From contig NC_135000.1 in the NCBI RefSeq assembly GCF_051020985.1, positions 23,714,784 to 23,778,783 of the forward strand: 64,000 bases of DNA, written 5' to 3'. Shown piece after piece: positions 1 to 11,258 of this stretch. The position numbers were made by a program, and so were the translations under genes. Position 1 is the stretch's first letter. Each line of letters opens with the position of its first letter. The stretch comes from Nomia melanderi. Lineage: Eukaryota; Arthropoda; Insecta; Hymenoptera; Halictidae. The notes beneath the pieces are model-generated. The model did not search any database, was not told the DNA's origin, and saw only the letters and a program-made list of their open reading frames with translations.

Positions 1-56
1 TTCTCCGCGCTGAACTCGTTCATAAATTGTAATACTCACTTTTGGATTGCTTCCAG
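1..56 (+). other. 3' end of upstream intron with splice acceptor
   Basis: This is the last part of an intron that starts outside the window. A pyrimidine-leaning stretch (ACTTTTGGATTGCTTCC) leads to the CAG at 54-56, and a TACTCAC word just upstream could serve as a branch point. The acceptor looks normal for an insect intron. The reading depends on the exon that follows, which has a good donor 74 bases later. Confidence 0.6.
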
Positions 57-130
57 ACGGCGCGACGTAACCTTGCCGGCAGCACGGGAAGTCTGGAGCA
101 GAAGCGGACGAACGGGCGAAAGATCCCAGG
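57..130 (+). CDS. Internal coding exon A of an unrecognised large gene (partial)
   Basis: This is a 74-base candidate exon bounded by TTCCAG at 51-56 and the donor GG|GTAAGA at 130/131. Read from its first base it encodes about 24 residues, beginning T-A-R-R-N-L-A-G and including S-T-G-S-L-E-Q-K-R, with two bases (GG) left for a split codon. The peptide is basic and rich in Gly, Ser and Lys/Arg, as in linker regions of signalling or scaffold proteins, but no domain can be named. A second frame is also open (starting R-R-D-V); the third hits TAA early. The first frame is preferred because only it joins in phase to the candidate exon at 63930. The length is not a multiple of three, so skipping it would shift the frame. 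The splice sites are seen; the coding role is inferred from open frame and composition. Confidence 0.55.
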
Positions 131-136
131 GTAAGA

Positions 137-696
137 ATGCCTCCCGTACACTCCATTCCGATGTCACAGCTTGCGTTTATAAGCGCGAGACCGTATTATA
201 GTAACTGACTGCGCCGGTAATGACCGAGACATTCGCGTGCTGCCGCTACCATCGCGCACACTTCCGTGTGTATTCCAACATTCTTTCCCCCGAGAGTGCG
301 TTAAAGGCGCGTAAATCACGGGAACGAGATCGGCGTGTCGATTGTTTTTTATTATCTCGCGTGATTTATTATCTCATCCGTGAGTCAAATGATACTTACG
401 ATGTTTTAATCGTATATACTCGGGTTGCGTACTTGACGGATTAATGCACTTTCGATAAGTCGGCAGAATTTAGACGGAAAATTTCAGTGCTTCCGCTGAG
501 TTATTATGTTCTTGACTTAACACTTGAACTACCGAGCACTAAAACTGTGTTCGTAAGATTTCTTTGTAAAAGCTACTAGCGTAAATTTATTAAGATTTCA
601 ATTGGTTTATATTCCAGTTTAGGTACTGTTAAATCAGGTTCTTTAATCATTTCTTAAAGAAGTGTCTGTACCTTTGCAATCATTGTAAAAGGAAAA
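137..696. other. Intronic sequence, no gene seen
   Basis: The first few hundred bases are mixed in composition and then turn AT-rich from about 460. A short open frame at 220-444 lacks coding character. No splice-flanked exon was seen. Confidence 0.6.
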
Positions 697-751
697 ATCA
701 TAGATATATCATAGATCATGATAGAAAATCATAGAAATATCATAGATATCA
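697..751. repeat. Degenerate ATCATAGA short tandem repeat
   Basis: The word ATCATAGA recurs about four times with variable spacers (ATATC, ATGATAGAA, AAT), giving a locally AT-rich, partly self-complementary patch that includes TCATGA. It is an interrupted microsatellite-like repeat with no evident function. Confidence 0.7.
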
Positions 752-2270
752 GCGATGTACCCGTCCTTCATCGTCCAGTCGACTCGTCGGACTCATCGGT
801 GAGAAGATCCCCTTCTTTATCTCCTGCATTCATTAAAGTAGTGCTTGTTTCATTAAACTTTCCATTCTAATTTCGAGTTTCATTTCTACGTCGCTGAGAG
901 TCTCCGTTTCTTCGTACAAAATGCATAACTGCATCAAGTGAAGTGCATACAATACGCGATGCTTCTTGTAAGGAAGTAGATACCGCGGTCGTTTCACCGT
1001 GTAACGTTTCTCGGGTTGTCGTATATGATTCTAGCCGCGAGTATCGCCCGTCGAGCAGCGAAATCGTGGGAATAAATAAATATTCCTGAATTTATGGTGC
1101 GGTATTCATCGTTGAAAGTTAAAGAGAGCATTGCGATAATCCCTCGATATTTTCGAAATGTTTTCGCCTTCATCGGACTTAATGACTCATTCCAGCAGGT
1201 AATTTCGATGCAGCGCGCATTAACTTCACGGGAAGGGTTGGCGGGACGCGGAAGGGGTGGGATTAATAATTAATCACGCAATTCGATTTCTGCGCTGCGC
1301 CGCTAAGCATTTCCGCGTTTGATAATGACGTTAAAATCATCCGATGCGTGCCGACGATTTAGCGTAATTCGGCTCGAAACTGCTGATAACTGGACCGAAG
1401 TAATGATTTTCAATTCGAACGCGATATTGTTATACGGTTCGTATGATTTCGCGAAACTCCCCGGTACGTACCGAAGTGTGCACGCACACCGGCCGAAGTC
1501 CGACGTTATTAGCAGATAATTATGTCGAGTCGGATCCGTCGAATTTACACATTTCACCGGGATTCCAGTAAAATTACGATCTCCTTTCATCGTGCTCATT
1601 TTTCAAATTCGATCATCTATGAAATCGCGCGTCGTAAATTACAAAAGATTGGAAATCAGTTTCAGGAATTCCACGTTCATCGCGATCACGTCCAATGATC
1701 TCGATTTTGATTCTCCGATTTCAAATGAATAGCTCTTTCATCGGATTCGCCGACGCACGGAAATTCTATTTAATTCATTAAACAGTCAAGATGTCTTCAC
1801 GGACGCACTCCGACATCAAAGACATCCGACGATCTCGACAAATTGCTGCCTAACAAGCCAGAAACACTGGCAAATCATTTCCAACGATTCGATTAATCCG
1901 GAACGGCGTGGAATCCCGAGGGAAACATAAACGGCGCGTTTAATATCCGCGCATCGAAACTCTTGATCAGACGATTTTTCTCATTACAAGTGTGCCCCCT
2001 TTCATCCGCGCGCAATCAGTCCCGCACCCCTTTCTTCGTACACGACGTCCCTCAAAGGGACGCGTACCAGGGGTCCCATGGAAATAATTTTTTGCGCGGC
2101 AGTCCGGCGAGCCTGGTCATTTAAGTCCCGGATTTTCTTGAGGACGTCACGCGTACATAGCAAAAAATAATATTTACGGGCGCGTACAATATGTTCAAGC
2201 CGCGGCGGCCCCCGGTTCGTTCTTGTGCCTTTATTTGCCATAACTCAGGTCACGCGGGAAAAAAGGCAGC
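752..2270. other. CpG-rich intronic sequence, no gene seen
   Basis: Unique sequence with overlapping short open frames on both strands (around 1303-1599 and 2002-2241) that show no domain and no good splice context. The AG|GTAATT at 1198/1199 is a weak candidate recursive splice junction. Confidence 0.55.
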
Positions 2271-2385
2271 CACGAGACGATAGAAGAAGAGGAGGGACCA
2301 GAAGAAGAAGAAGAAGAAGAAGAAGAGGAGCCAGAGAAAGAGGAGGCGAACCGGCAGGAGGAGAAGAGGGAGCGAAGGAAAGAGG
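2271..2385. repeat. Purine-rich tract with (GAA)n core
   Basis: The core at 2301-2326 is an uninterrupted (GAA)n run of about eight units, flanked by imperfect GAG/GGA/AAG purines. It explains the Arg-rich open frame on the + strand here and the Ser- and Leu-rich frames on the opposite strand, so these are not called as genes. Long GAA/TTC mirror repeats can form triplex DNA; that is known for the class and not shown here. Confidence 0.9.
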
Positions 2386-5300
2386 TGCCCTCGCAGGAAC
2401 GCGCCGGGGCCTTTCCCAAAGTGATTTATTTCGTTTGGTGGCCGCGAGCATGCGCGAGCATTCGAACTTGGCAATTTTTGCCCGGGCTAATCTGAAGAAG
2501 CATGAGCGTTTAACGCGCGCTAAGATGTTATTAATCACCCGCGGCCGTATAACGTGTAGGAAGACGAAAACCGTACTGGTTGCTCGCGTGGTGGGGCACG
2601 GCCTGGGGGATGGGGAGCGGGGGCTGGCAATGGGCACGGCGTAAAGGGGCTGTTTAACGTCGACTTTTACACGCGGTACCCCGGGGCGATGTTCGGGCCC
2701 GGCCGCCTTGTATTCCGTCGGGCGTGTCTCTCCGCGTTTAAAACTCCGATTCCCCTAGAATTGAAATAATTCAAGCCCTCTGGGGGATGTTCCCTCCCGG
2801 TCTTTCTATACGCGCGGAAAAAGGATCCCGTGTGGGCACCGGCCCCGCGTTCCGGGAGCAGCGCGAACCCGTGGCCAGATTCCGTTGCTCGAAGGAAACT
2901 AATGGGGAACGAAGCAATGCGCTGCGAAGATTAACGATCTCCCCGTGAATGCCCGATCTGTCGTTCCCGGGCGTGGAGGGGGGCGCGTGAGCGCGCGGAA
3001 ATCAAAGGCCGGACGATGCAGAAGCTGGAAATAAACGCTCCGCGGTGGGGCTCGGCGGATTTATTCAGCCACCGCGAGGCGATTCGAGTTTCAACGAATC
3101 GGCGGAACAGGTTGAAATAGAAATAAACGCCGGTTAGAAGAGCGACCCCACTAGATCCCGCGCGCTTCGAACAAAAATCGTGCTTTCCTAAGAGAGGAGC
3201 CGATTCCATCCGCGCGAGCGTTAATCGTCGGAACAGTAACATACCGTAACGGGGATCGAGAGGGTATCGCGTAATCTTTAACGAGTCCGATAATTTTCGT
3301 TTGGTTCCGCGGTTGCGCTCGTCTCGCGTCGATTTTCCATCGCGGGCGGAACGCTTCGGCGCGCGTCCGTGCGTGGTCGTGCGAAAAGAATAATGCATTT
3401 CGCGCATTAATTTTTTTTTCCGTAATAAACTATTGTGTACGCGCGTACGTACACCGACGGGATAGGATATTTCACGGCGATAAATCATCGGCCGATCGTT
3501 TCGTAATCCGAGTCGATATGCAATCGCCCCTCGGGAGTCTGTGTTTAGATTGCGCTCGGAATCGTTGAGGCGTCGATCAACGCCGTGGAAGAATCTAAAG
3601 GATCCTGGAAACTGGAATTAAGTGCGAACGCAAAGGAACGCGCGCGATTTATCTTCTTTATGGCGGCTGCGTTTCATCGTTTTGTTAGCTTTCCCTTGGA
3701 TTCGCTGTTCAATATCCTCGCGCCGCGTCATCTTTTTATCGTCTGCGATTGTAATGGGCTTCGCGGTGTTCTTGCGCGCTATTGCGCAACTCCGCAATTA
3801 CATTTCACGTGAAGTTACGTATCAATCTGTCGAGTGCGCGGAAGTATTAAAATAATCTTGCGATAATTATCCTCGCTAATGATACCCTTCAGCGGAATGA
3901 AATTACACGTACCCGAAGATGACACCATCTCGAGTTCCTGTCGATACTTCTAATCGCCAACGACACGTACGTTTACATTGTCAGCGAGCATTATCATATC
4001 CTCCCTGAATTACCCAATCATCCCTCTCTCATTCGCGCCACGGTTTAAGCATACAGTCGATCAGAATCAAAAATAATGAGGATCACCGGGTGTATTTAAC
4101 GACGCGAGAAACACGAACAATTTTCAGAGAGCTGCATTCCCCGCGTTCCGCCACCAGCGAGTGCAGACGGAACGATCAAAATCCTCGTTACCTAATCCCA
4201 TTTATTCAATCCGAATGCGGAACGGGCGCGGCGGCAGGGGGGGAATGGAGGCATCGTTCATCCGCCACGAATTACCGAGCGTTTTTGCGGGAGGCAGCCG
4301 CGCGCGGGCCCGGCTGATGAATTCGTAGCGCTTTATCGACGGAACGTTCCGCTTCTCCGCCGCGGATTCCGACACTCGGAGAAGGAAGTCACGACATGGG
4401 GTTATTAAGGAGGAACCATAGAGCAGGGCGCAGTTTATCCAACGGACTCGTTAACATTATCTCGAAACGTTGTGCACGGTGCGTGCGGGAGCCCATCTCG
4501 AATCCTGAGAGATTCCCCTAACGAATTTCCTGCCCCCGGGAAGCTCGATCGTAAATCACTCGGCGCTCGAGGCAGCCTAGCAATGCCCTTAGACCTCAAG
4601 GTTCCTTTTTAACGAGTGCCAAGCCTAGCCTAGAGACGCCACGGCGCGTTGTAGCGGCAGCCGCGTTTCGACGTCCGCGTGCAAACTGCCCCGGCCAAGA
4701 TTGCAACCCGTCCGGGCTCGCGCCAGGGCGCAGACCTACTTCCATAATCGCGTAATCTGCCGCGCCGTTTATCACGGACGCAATAATTCTCCGCCGCGTC
4801 CCGTGTACGCTCAAGGTGTTTGCCGTTCCGACTATCACGGTCTGTCGCTTAACAGGCTTCGATCCCATTGGCCGGCGATAATTGCAGAGCTGACCGCGGC
4901 CGGTCGCGTCCGTTGACAGATGTCTCGTCGGGGATTCATTCTTCCCGACGCTCGACGATGACGTATTAATTGCGAGCCTCCGCGGCGCTATTAATACGAG
5001 TTTGCTCTTCGGAAACTGGTTCTTCAGTTTAATCCGTCTATCCGCGGATGAAGGTCTTCTGAGATGTTTCAAGTATTTTCTACCGAAAATCAGATCATAT
5101 GATAATCGGGATTTTAAATATTCGATGCTTCAAATTCTGGATGTGTGTAATTCCGTTTACGTCGATGTTTGTAAACTTTAAGGGTACATTCGCAACATTG
5201 GTTCCTGTTTGTTTCAGTAAAAGATCAAGGATCATCGTTCATCGTTGCGACGATCGAATACGTTTGCGCGGCAGCGTAAATCAGTCTGCGGCCGGAACGC

Positions 5301-5596
5301 GCTCGATAAATGGTCCACGAGCGTTCCCGTTTTAATTGTTGTCTTCGCGATTACATCGACGCGTGTAGCTTACCGTTCCGTGACTATTTGTAACGGCCGG
5401 TTGCAACGGAAAGTGAGAAATGGCCGCCGTAACGAAGAGAACCGAGAAGTTTAAAGGCTTTTCGTGGCGGCGCCGGGCGAAACTTGCGGGAATAAATTTC
5501 TCGGTAAATTCATGATCGAGCTGCACCGAACGATATCCTTTCACGTTCGTTTCCCTCTTGTTAAAAGATTCACCGTGCAGACCTTCTCGCTAATAT
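2386..5596. other. CpG-rich intronic sequence, no gene seen
   Basis: Mostly GC-rich unique sequence. A minus-strand open frame at 2931-3488 and another at 4596-5072 have no start context, splice sites or motifs to support them. An acceptor-like TTTGTTTCAG at 5208-5217 precedes an open stretch ending at 5335, but no donor or domain backs it. Confidence 0.5.
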
Positions 5597-5654
5597 GTTT
5601 TTTCCTCACCCCGCCTATTCTGCCTCTGTTCCTCTTTCTCTTTTTCTCTACCTT
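5597..5654. repeat. Pyrimidine-rich tract
   Basis: An interrupted run of T and C (TTTTTTCCTCACCCC, CCTCTTTCTC and TTTTTCTC) directly preceding an alternating purine-pyrimidine run. It is low-complexity sequence. It resembles a polypyrimidine tract, but no AG with an open exon follows. Confidence 0.75.
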
Positions 5655-5687
5655 TACACGTACACGCGTGCATGCATGTGTACACAC
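5655..5687. repeat. 33-base alternating purine-pyrimidine run (possible Z-DNA)
   Basis: Every base from 5655 to 5687 alternates pyrimidine and purine without a break, mixing CA/TG, CG and TA steps, and includes the GCATGC palindrome. Such runs are the classical Z-DNA-forming sequence. No array of a single dinucleotide is present, so this is not an ordinary (CA)n microsatellite. Confidence 0.75.
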
Positions 5688-8600
5688 CTCGCCTCTTTCT
5701 CTCTGTTTCGCCGTGCGACGGTGCATCTCCGCGTGAAATCGTAAAACCCGACGGGATTAAACAAACGGACATTTCCGTGACACGGGAGGCCGCGTGTTCT
5801 GGTAACGTATTAATGGTACGCCCGGAGTTATGCGCAACGGGCAATTGTGTTTTATTGACCAGCGCGACACACGGTCACGCGTGAAAATTCCAGCCGCCAA
5901 TTTTGCCCGGCATTATGCGACGCGCGTACCGCGCATTATTTAAAATATGCGGGGCCCCGGGAACGGGCCTGGAATAATGACAAACGCGTTTTTCGGGCAC
6001 CCTGCCCAGGCCAATTTCGCGGCGAAACCCCGCACGTGCTATTTTCTCCATCGATTATAATTTTATGGATTATCAGCGGAAAGATTTCGTTATTCGCAAT
6101 TAAAACGCCTGATCTGGACGGAGAGGGAGAGGCGGACCGGGGGGAAATTAATATTTATTCCCGAAAAATATTAATACGTCGTTTAATTCCGGCAGCTGCG
6201 CGGCCCGTCCGCCCCTAATTTGCCAAATTTCCCAAATTTCCCGTGGACGATTCTAGATGGGCGAAACATGTAAATATCAACGTTCGTTTCATGAAATTTT
6301 CCACTCTAATTTCCTGTTTCGTGCCGTCTCCGAATGGCTCCCGTTTCCCTTTATTCAATCATGGCATCGTGTGCAACGCGAATCCGTGTCAATGAAATAT
6401 ACACTACTCCAATTAACCGGGATATCGATTCTGCGCAATTTTTTAAATTAACATCAAAATAACTTTTCACATTCGTGCTGCAATATTATATCCACGGATG
6501 AATAGGCTGTGCTCTCGCGCGGATTGTTAACTTTCTTGACCGCACGAATTAATGAAACAATATTCGGTATAAAATAAAAGCTTCGTCCGTCTAATTTTAT
6601 TTCGCGGTACTTTTTGAATATTTGAATGCTTAATGTCTTTGAATCTTTGCATCCACGAATGAACTTCTACAGAATATTTAAATATACTTAATTCACGGTT
6701 TTTGTAAGTATTAACACCATTATTCTTAAAACCTTGAATCACCATAATTTTTCACTATATCATCGGAACAGAATATTTCTCGCCTCGCAATTTACTCATG
6801 GAGTTTCCCCTTTCCCCGGTCACCGGCTCGGTGTCTGTCAGACTGTCGAGCAACTCCGAGCAGCGAATATTTTCTTCAAGATGGCCGCTTCGATCCTTTC
6901 CAGCAGGGACATTCTACGCTGAAACCCAATTATTGAAGTATACCGGCTGCTCGGTGCATCTCGCAATGACTAAAGGGAATGCCGTCGTTATTGCAGGTGT
7001 GCCGGCGTCCTAGGCAAAGTTTTGTCCGTCGACCGGCGAAAACACGGTGTCGCGGGCCGCGCAGTAATTTCGCGGCTGCCCGGCTACACCGGTTCACCCC
7101 ATCCCGCCGGAAGTAGAACGCACATCCGCCCGCCGATAGCCCGACCCCTCGTTAAGATGTTTCTCGCCTGGTTCTCGAAATTCGCGGGAGCACCGCGCCA
7201 TAAATTTTCAGAAATTTCACGCGGCGCCGAATTCCTCGGTGCCTCTTTCGCCCCGCGCCAGCCAATTAGCGCTCGATTATCGCGCGATGGAAAACACGCG
7301 TGTCGTCGATCCTCGCTCGGTAACGATCCTGTTTAATAAGAGGGCCGGCGTGGCGTTCGTTGCGTCAGTCAACGAGTTTTGTTCTCACGGGTGAAACGTT
7401 GTGATTTTACGACGGTGCCTCGGAAGACACGCGAACTTACAAGAATTTCGCGGTGTCTTTGTAACGAACGGAAATTTCGGAGCATTTGTAAGCGAGAATT
7501 TTCGTCGGGGATCGTTGTCTAGTTCGGTATCGTTGTCTTTGCGAAAATATTCATTAAATCGCGTCTCGCGCGCGACTAACAAAAATTTAACACGGTTTAC
7601 GCGAAGATCCCTCTGTCGCCTAAATAAAGACTACATTCCGATCCCGGCACTGAACTAACCGTGCAAGTAGTCTAGTATTTATACGCGACTGTTTCGTCGT
7701 TTGTTGGTGCACCAAACATTGCGATCCGCTCGGCTCCCGGCAAATGGAATATTTTAGCTCTTCCATTTAAGAAACGATGCCCGGGCAAAGCTCAAAATCC
7801 ACCAAAGAACGCAACAGCGGAACAGGGAGCGGGAGAAAATCCATCTAAATTCCAGCAATCTCCACAAAAATTCTACGGTTAAACATCGGACGGTGTGGCG
7901 TTTATAACCGGGCGCCCGCGTGCGGTAACGCGAAATTGGTCGAAGTGGCCTTTGTCGCGTGTTTCAACAGCGTTCCGGGCTACGCAGGCCGGAAGTGACC
8001 GTCTCGGTCGGTCCATCAGCGGAACAAGACACCGGGAGTAAACTTAATTAATAGAATAAATTTCGCGAGCGCTGTAATCTCGCGCGCATTTACCTTCTTG
8101 CGAGCGGAAACGAGCGGCCGAGACGTCGACCCGTGGGTGGGGCGGGGAAACGAAGCCGACACGGAGCAAATGTGGAATTCCCGGGGTGATTTACGTAAGT
8201 GGCCGCGATCAAGACTAACGAGAGCTAATGCCGGATACTTCTTGCCAAGGACCGCGTTGCGGGTACCACGAAAAACAGAAAAAGACGCGGCTACGGTTCC
8301 CTCGTCCACGGAAAGCTACTCTCGGCCTCGGCTTTTTTAATTGCGCCCGAACCCGGGAAAATAGGTGACATCGATGGCTAATGAGTTCCCGGAAGTTTCT
8401 TCAATTAGGGTGTCGCGGGGTCGGGCGAACTTGCCGTCGCCTCGGCTGCGTTGAAACGTTCTTCAGAATTGCGAGAGCCAGAATTCTGATTAAACGTTCA
8501 GATATAACGCGCGGCGGAATAAATGAAACATCTTTTCGGTACAAAGTGTTCCTTACTCTTCATTAGTAGATCGTAAGTCCACCTGTCGATATTTTTTACT

Positions 8601-10454
8601 TCGCTGCACGCGGCGCTAATCACTGGACTGCGGATCTTTATGCAAATACGGCTTTTTTGCCCTGTCGCGTTTTTCAGGTCTTTCTCGACCCAATTGCATT
8701 CCCGCTTTTTGTACTACTGTTGTGTTTCGTCTCACTTTAATCCCGCTGAATTCTAGTTTCGATGAAACATACTCGGCCAAGAAAAATTCGTCAAGTTGGC
8801 GAACTTCATAAAAGAAATTCGACTCCTACAGTACATTTCGCTTTTTACTGAATCCTTCAGTCTCGCCAAGCACGCGCTTGTATCGTCGAGCCGCAGGTAC
8901 TTCGGAATTCGTTACACCATCGGAATGCCCGCCCCCCGATCAACCAGTCTTTACAGCCTTCTCCCGAAGCTCGGAACGTATGCAACGCGAGGCTGCGGGA
9001 GGGGCGTGGGGATGCGTAGGAAACGCTGGTCCCCGGTCGTTTTCTCAAACGGCTCACGGAAAAATCGCGGTGTCTATCCATCATCGCGTCCCTCGGTCCG
9101 TCCGGGGGAAAATATGACGTGGCGTGCGCGTCCGCGGCGTCGAACGCCGTATCGACTGGCCGCGTCGGCCACGGCCGGTTACGTGGTGTTCATTAGCAAG
9201 CGCGACTCGTAAAAGCGAAACGACTTGACATTTAACAAGGAATCGATGAAAAGATAAAGTCCCCGTGCATCGCACGAAACCCGCTAACCGGCCACCGCCG
9301 GTGCCGTGGACGAGAGACGCGGCGGCCTCTCTTCCGTCCACCCCGTCGCGGCCGGCTTTCGTCGTAGCCGATATCGCGACGTAACCGGAGAAATCCAGTA
9401 GAAATTACGTGACCGTTATCACTTATCGCTTGTACTACAAGAATGTAGCGCGATTAGATGTATTCCGTGGGGTCGGCTTTCGACGACGCCAGGGAATCGA
9501 AGGATGGCTGTTCGCCCCTCGTCTCGCGCCACCGAGCAGCAATAAAAAGCAATTTCCCGTCGTAAAAAAGGAAACGGGATACACCCCGCAGCGGGAACGC
9601 GTGTTATATTAATTGGGGAACCTGCTTCGCCGGACGAACCATCGGGAAATCGGAGAACCGCTTTGTTGTGGATCCGTCGTGCCGTTATTCGAGATTCGGC
9701 TGGCCTAGAGTAATACTAGAGAGACTTTGTTTATTTAACACCCTCCCTTCTCGTTTTCGGCGCTGCGCTATCCGCCTCCACCCCTAAGTTCAAGGGTCCT
9801 CGGAACATCAATATTATCTCTGTTCATTGCGGAACACCTGGGGATACTAATTCCTGTTTGCGCTTGTTCATTTTGTAGTTAATGCTTAAAGCTTTCCGCG
9901 TATTAGTACTATCATTGGTACTGCATGACCTTTCATTCAAGAACTCGATACTATCTTTAAATACACGGTATTTGATTCTTGGGCTTGTGAAAAGTGTAGG
10001 AAGATAACATCTCCCCCTTGTATCTACAAGTGCATAAACATTCTCATTAAAGAAACGAATAAAAATCGCTTTATTCTGCGCTGTCCGGGATCGGGGAGTC
10101 CGTGAAGCTCGTCGCGGCTTGTTCTGAAATATTAGTAAAACCGTCAAGGTCAGAAGGTACAGTTGTAAAGGATAATAACTGTAAATTATGGCTTAATTTC
10201 CCGCGAGAGTCGAAAAGTCTCGTGACCGGTTCCAGCGGTTATCGATGACTACATCTGACAAGGAATAATCCACGGATCTTTATGGGCGGTTCTATAGCGT
10301 CGCGTGCGGTGGACAGATATCCTCGAACGTTTTTCATTTTCCGGGACAAGTGACCGCGCCCCGAGGAGTCCTCTCCTCGTTCTCGCGCAGCCTGGGCTCC
10401 CTACAACCTCCGACAGACCTCTCAGGCCTCTTCTGGCTGCCTCACCTTCGCGTC
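5688..10454. other. Intronic sequence, no gene seen
   Basis: A mixture of CpG-rich unique DNA and AT-rich islands (for example about 6450-6780 and 9830-10150). Many short open frames overlap on both strands, as expected where stops are sparse. None has a recognisable domain or paired splice sites. Confidence 0.5.
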
Positions 10455-10510
10455 TATAAATAAAGGGAGGCGAAGTAAGTGCGGAGCCGGTAGGTTGTCG
10501 TCAGAGTCAT
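10455..10510 (+). promoter_or_regulatory. TATA-box-like element with downstream TCAGAG
   Basis: TATAAATA lies at 10455-10462 in an otherwise GC-rich context, with initiator-like TCAGAG around 10501. The spacing (about 48 bases to the A) is longer than the usual 30, and no convincing gene follows on the + strand. It may be a chance match in AT/GC-mixed DNA. Confidence 0.15.
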
Positions 10511-10530
10511 TAAGGGTAGTGCTTCGGTTT

Positions 10531-11233
10531 CCCTTGGAACCACCACACGTCCGCGTATCTGTAAAACTGTGCATGTAAGCGTGCCGTGTACAGACTCACG
10601 CTCACACGCACACCGAAAGGGAGAAAGGTAGATGAATTCGAAGGAAGAGAGTCCGTCCCTGTCGATGGAAAGCGTCGAAGACTAACCGGCATTGGCGTAG
10701 ACGCAGGGATCCCGGTTTGTCCCTGAAGTGGTCGTTGCCGTCACCCCCTGTGACTCAATTTTCGAGTACAACGCCGCTGATTTAGTGGAAGGCACGGTAA
10801 TTTCGCGAACACCTCTCCCGCCACGGGGACATTAAATTAAATGTGCCGTTTGAATGGTGCTGTGTATTCCGGCAATTCCAAATAATTTACTAAATGTCAA
10901 GAGGAAAATTAAACGCGCCTAAGAAGAAAATGCGGTCGGCCACGGATATTCTATATTCGTTTTTCACTGTTTTGTACGAACAATTGGAAGAGAAAAATAT
11001 TCGAAACCGCAACGTTAACTCTAACGAAATTATTTGCGTTGATCCGAGTCAATTTTAGGAAAGAATCGTACCGTTTGTAGTACATTTTATTGTCGTCGAA
11101 AAATTTCCTCGGAACAACCGGAATAATAAGCCCGTCGGAATGGAGGCAAAACATGACACAGTGTGTTTGTGAAGATTAAAAAATTCGGCCGGCATTGCCA
11201 GCGACAGAATACAACCATCGTTAACGAAACCAC
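10531..11233. other. Intronic sequence, no gene seen
   Basis: Unique sequence that becomes AT-rich around 10830-11100. Nothing coding was recognised. Confidence 0.55.
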
Positions 11234-11258
11234 GGGACGGGACGGGACGGGACGGGAC
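11234..11258. repeat. (GGGAC)5 tandem repeat
   Basis: Five perfect copies of GGGAC follow one another. It is a small pentanucleotide microsatellite with no evident function. Confidence 0.95.

Noticed and set aside
2225..2644. 139-codon Arg-rich open frame
   Set aside because: It is generated by the (GAA)n purine tract; the flanks have no domain, and equally long frames exist on the opposite strand.
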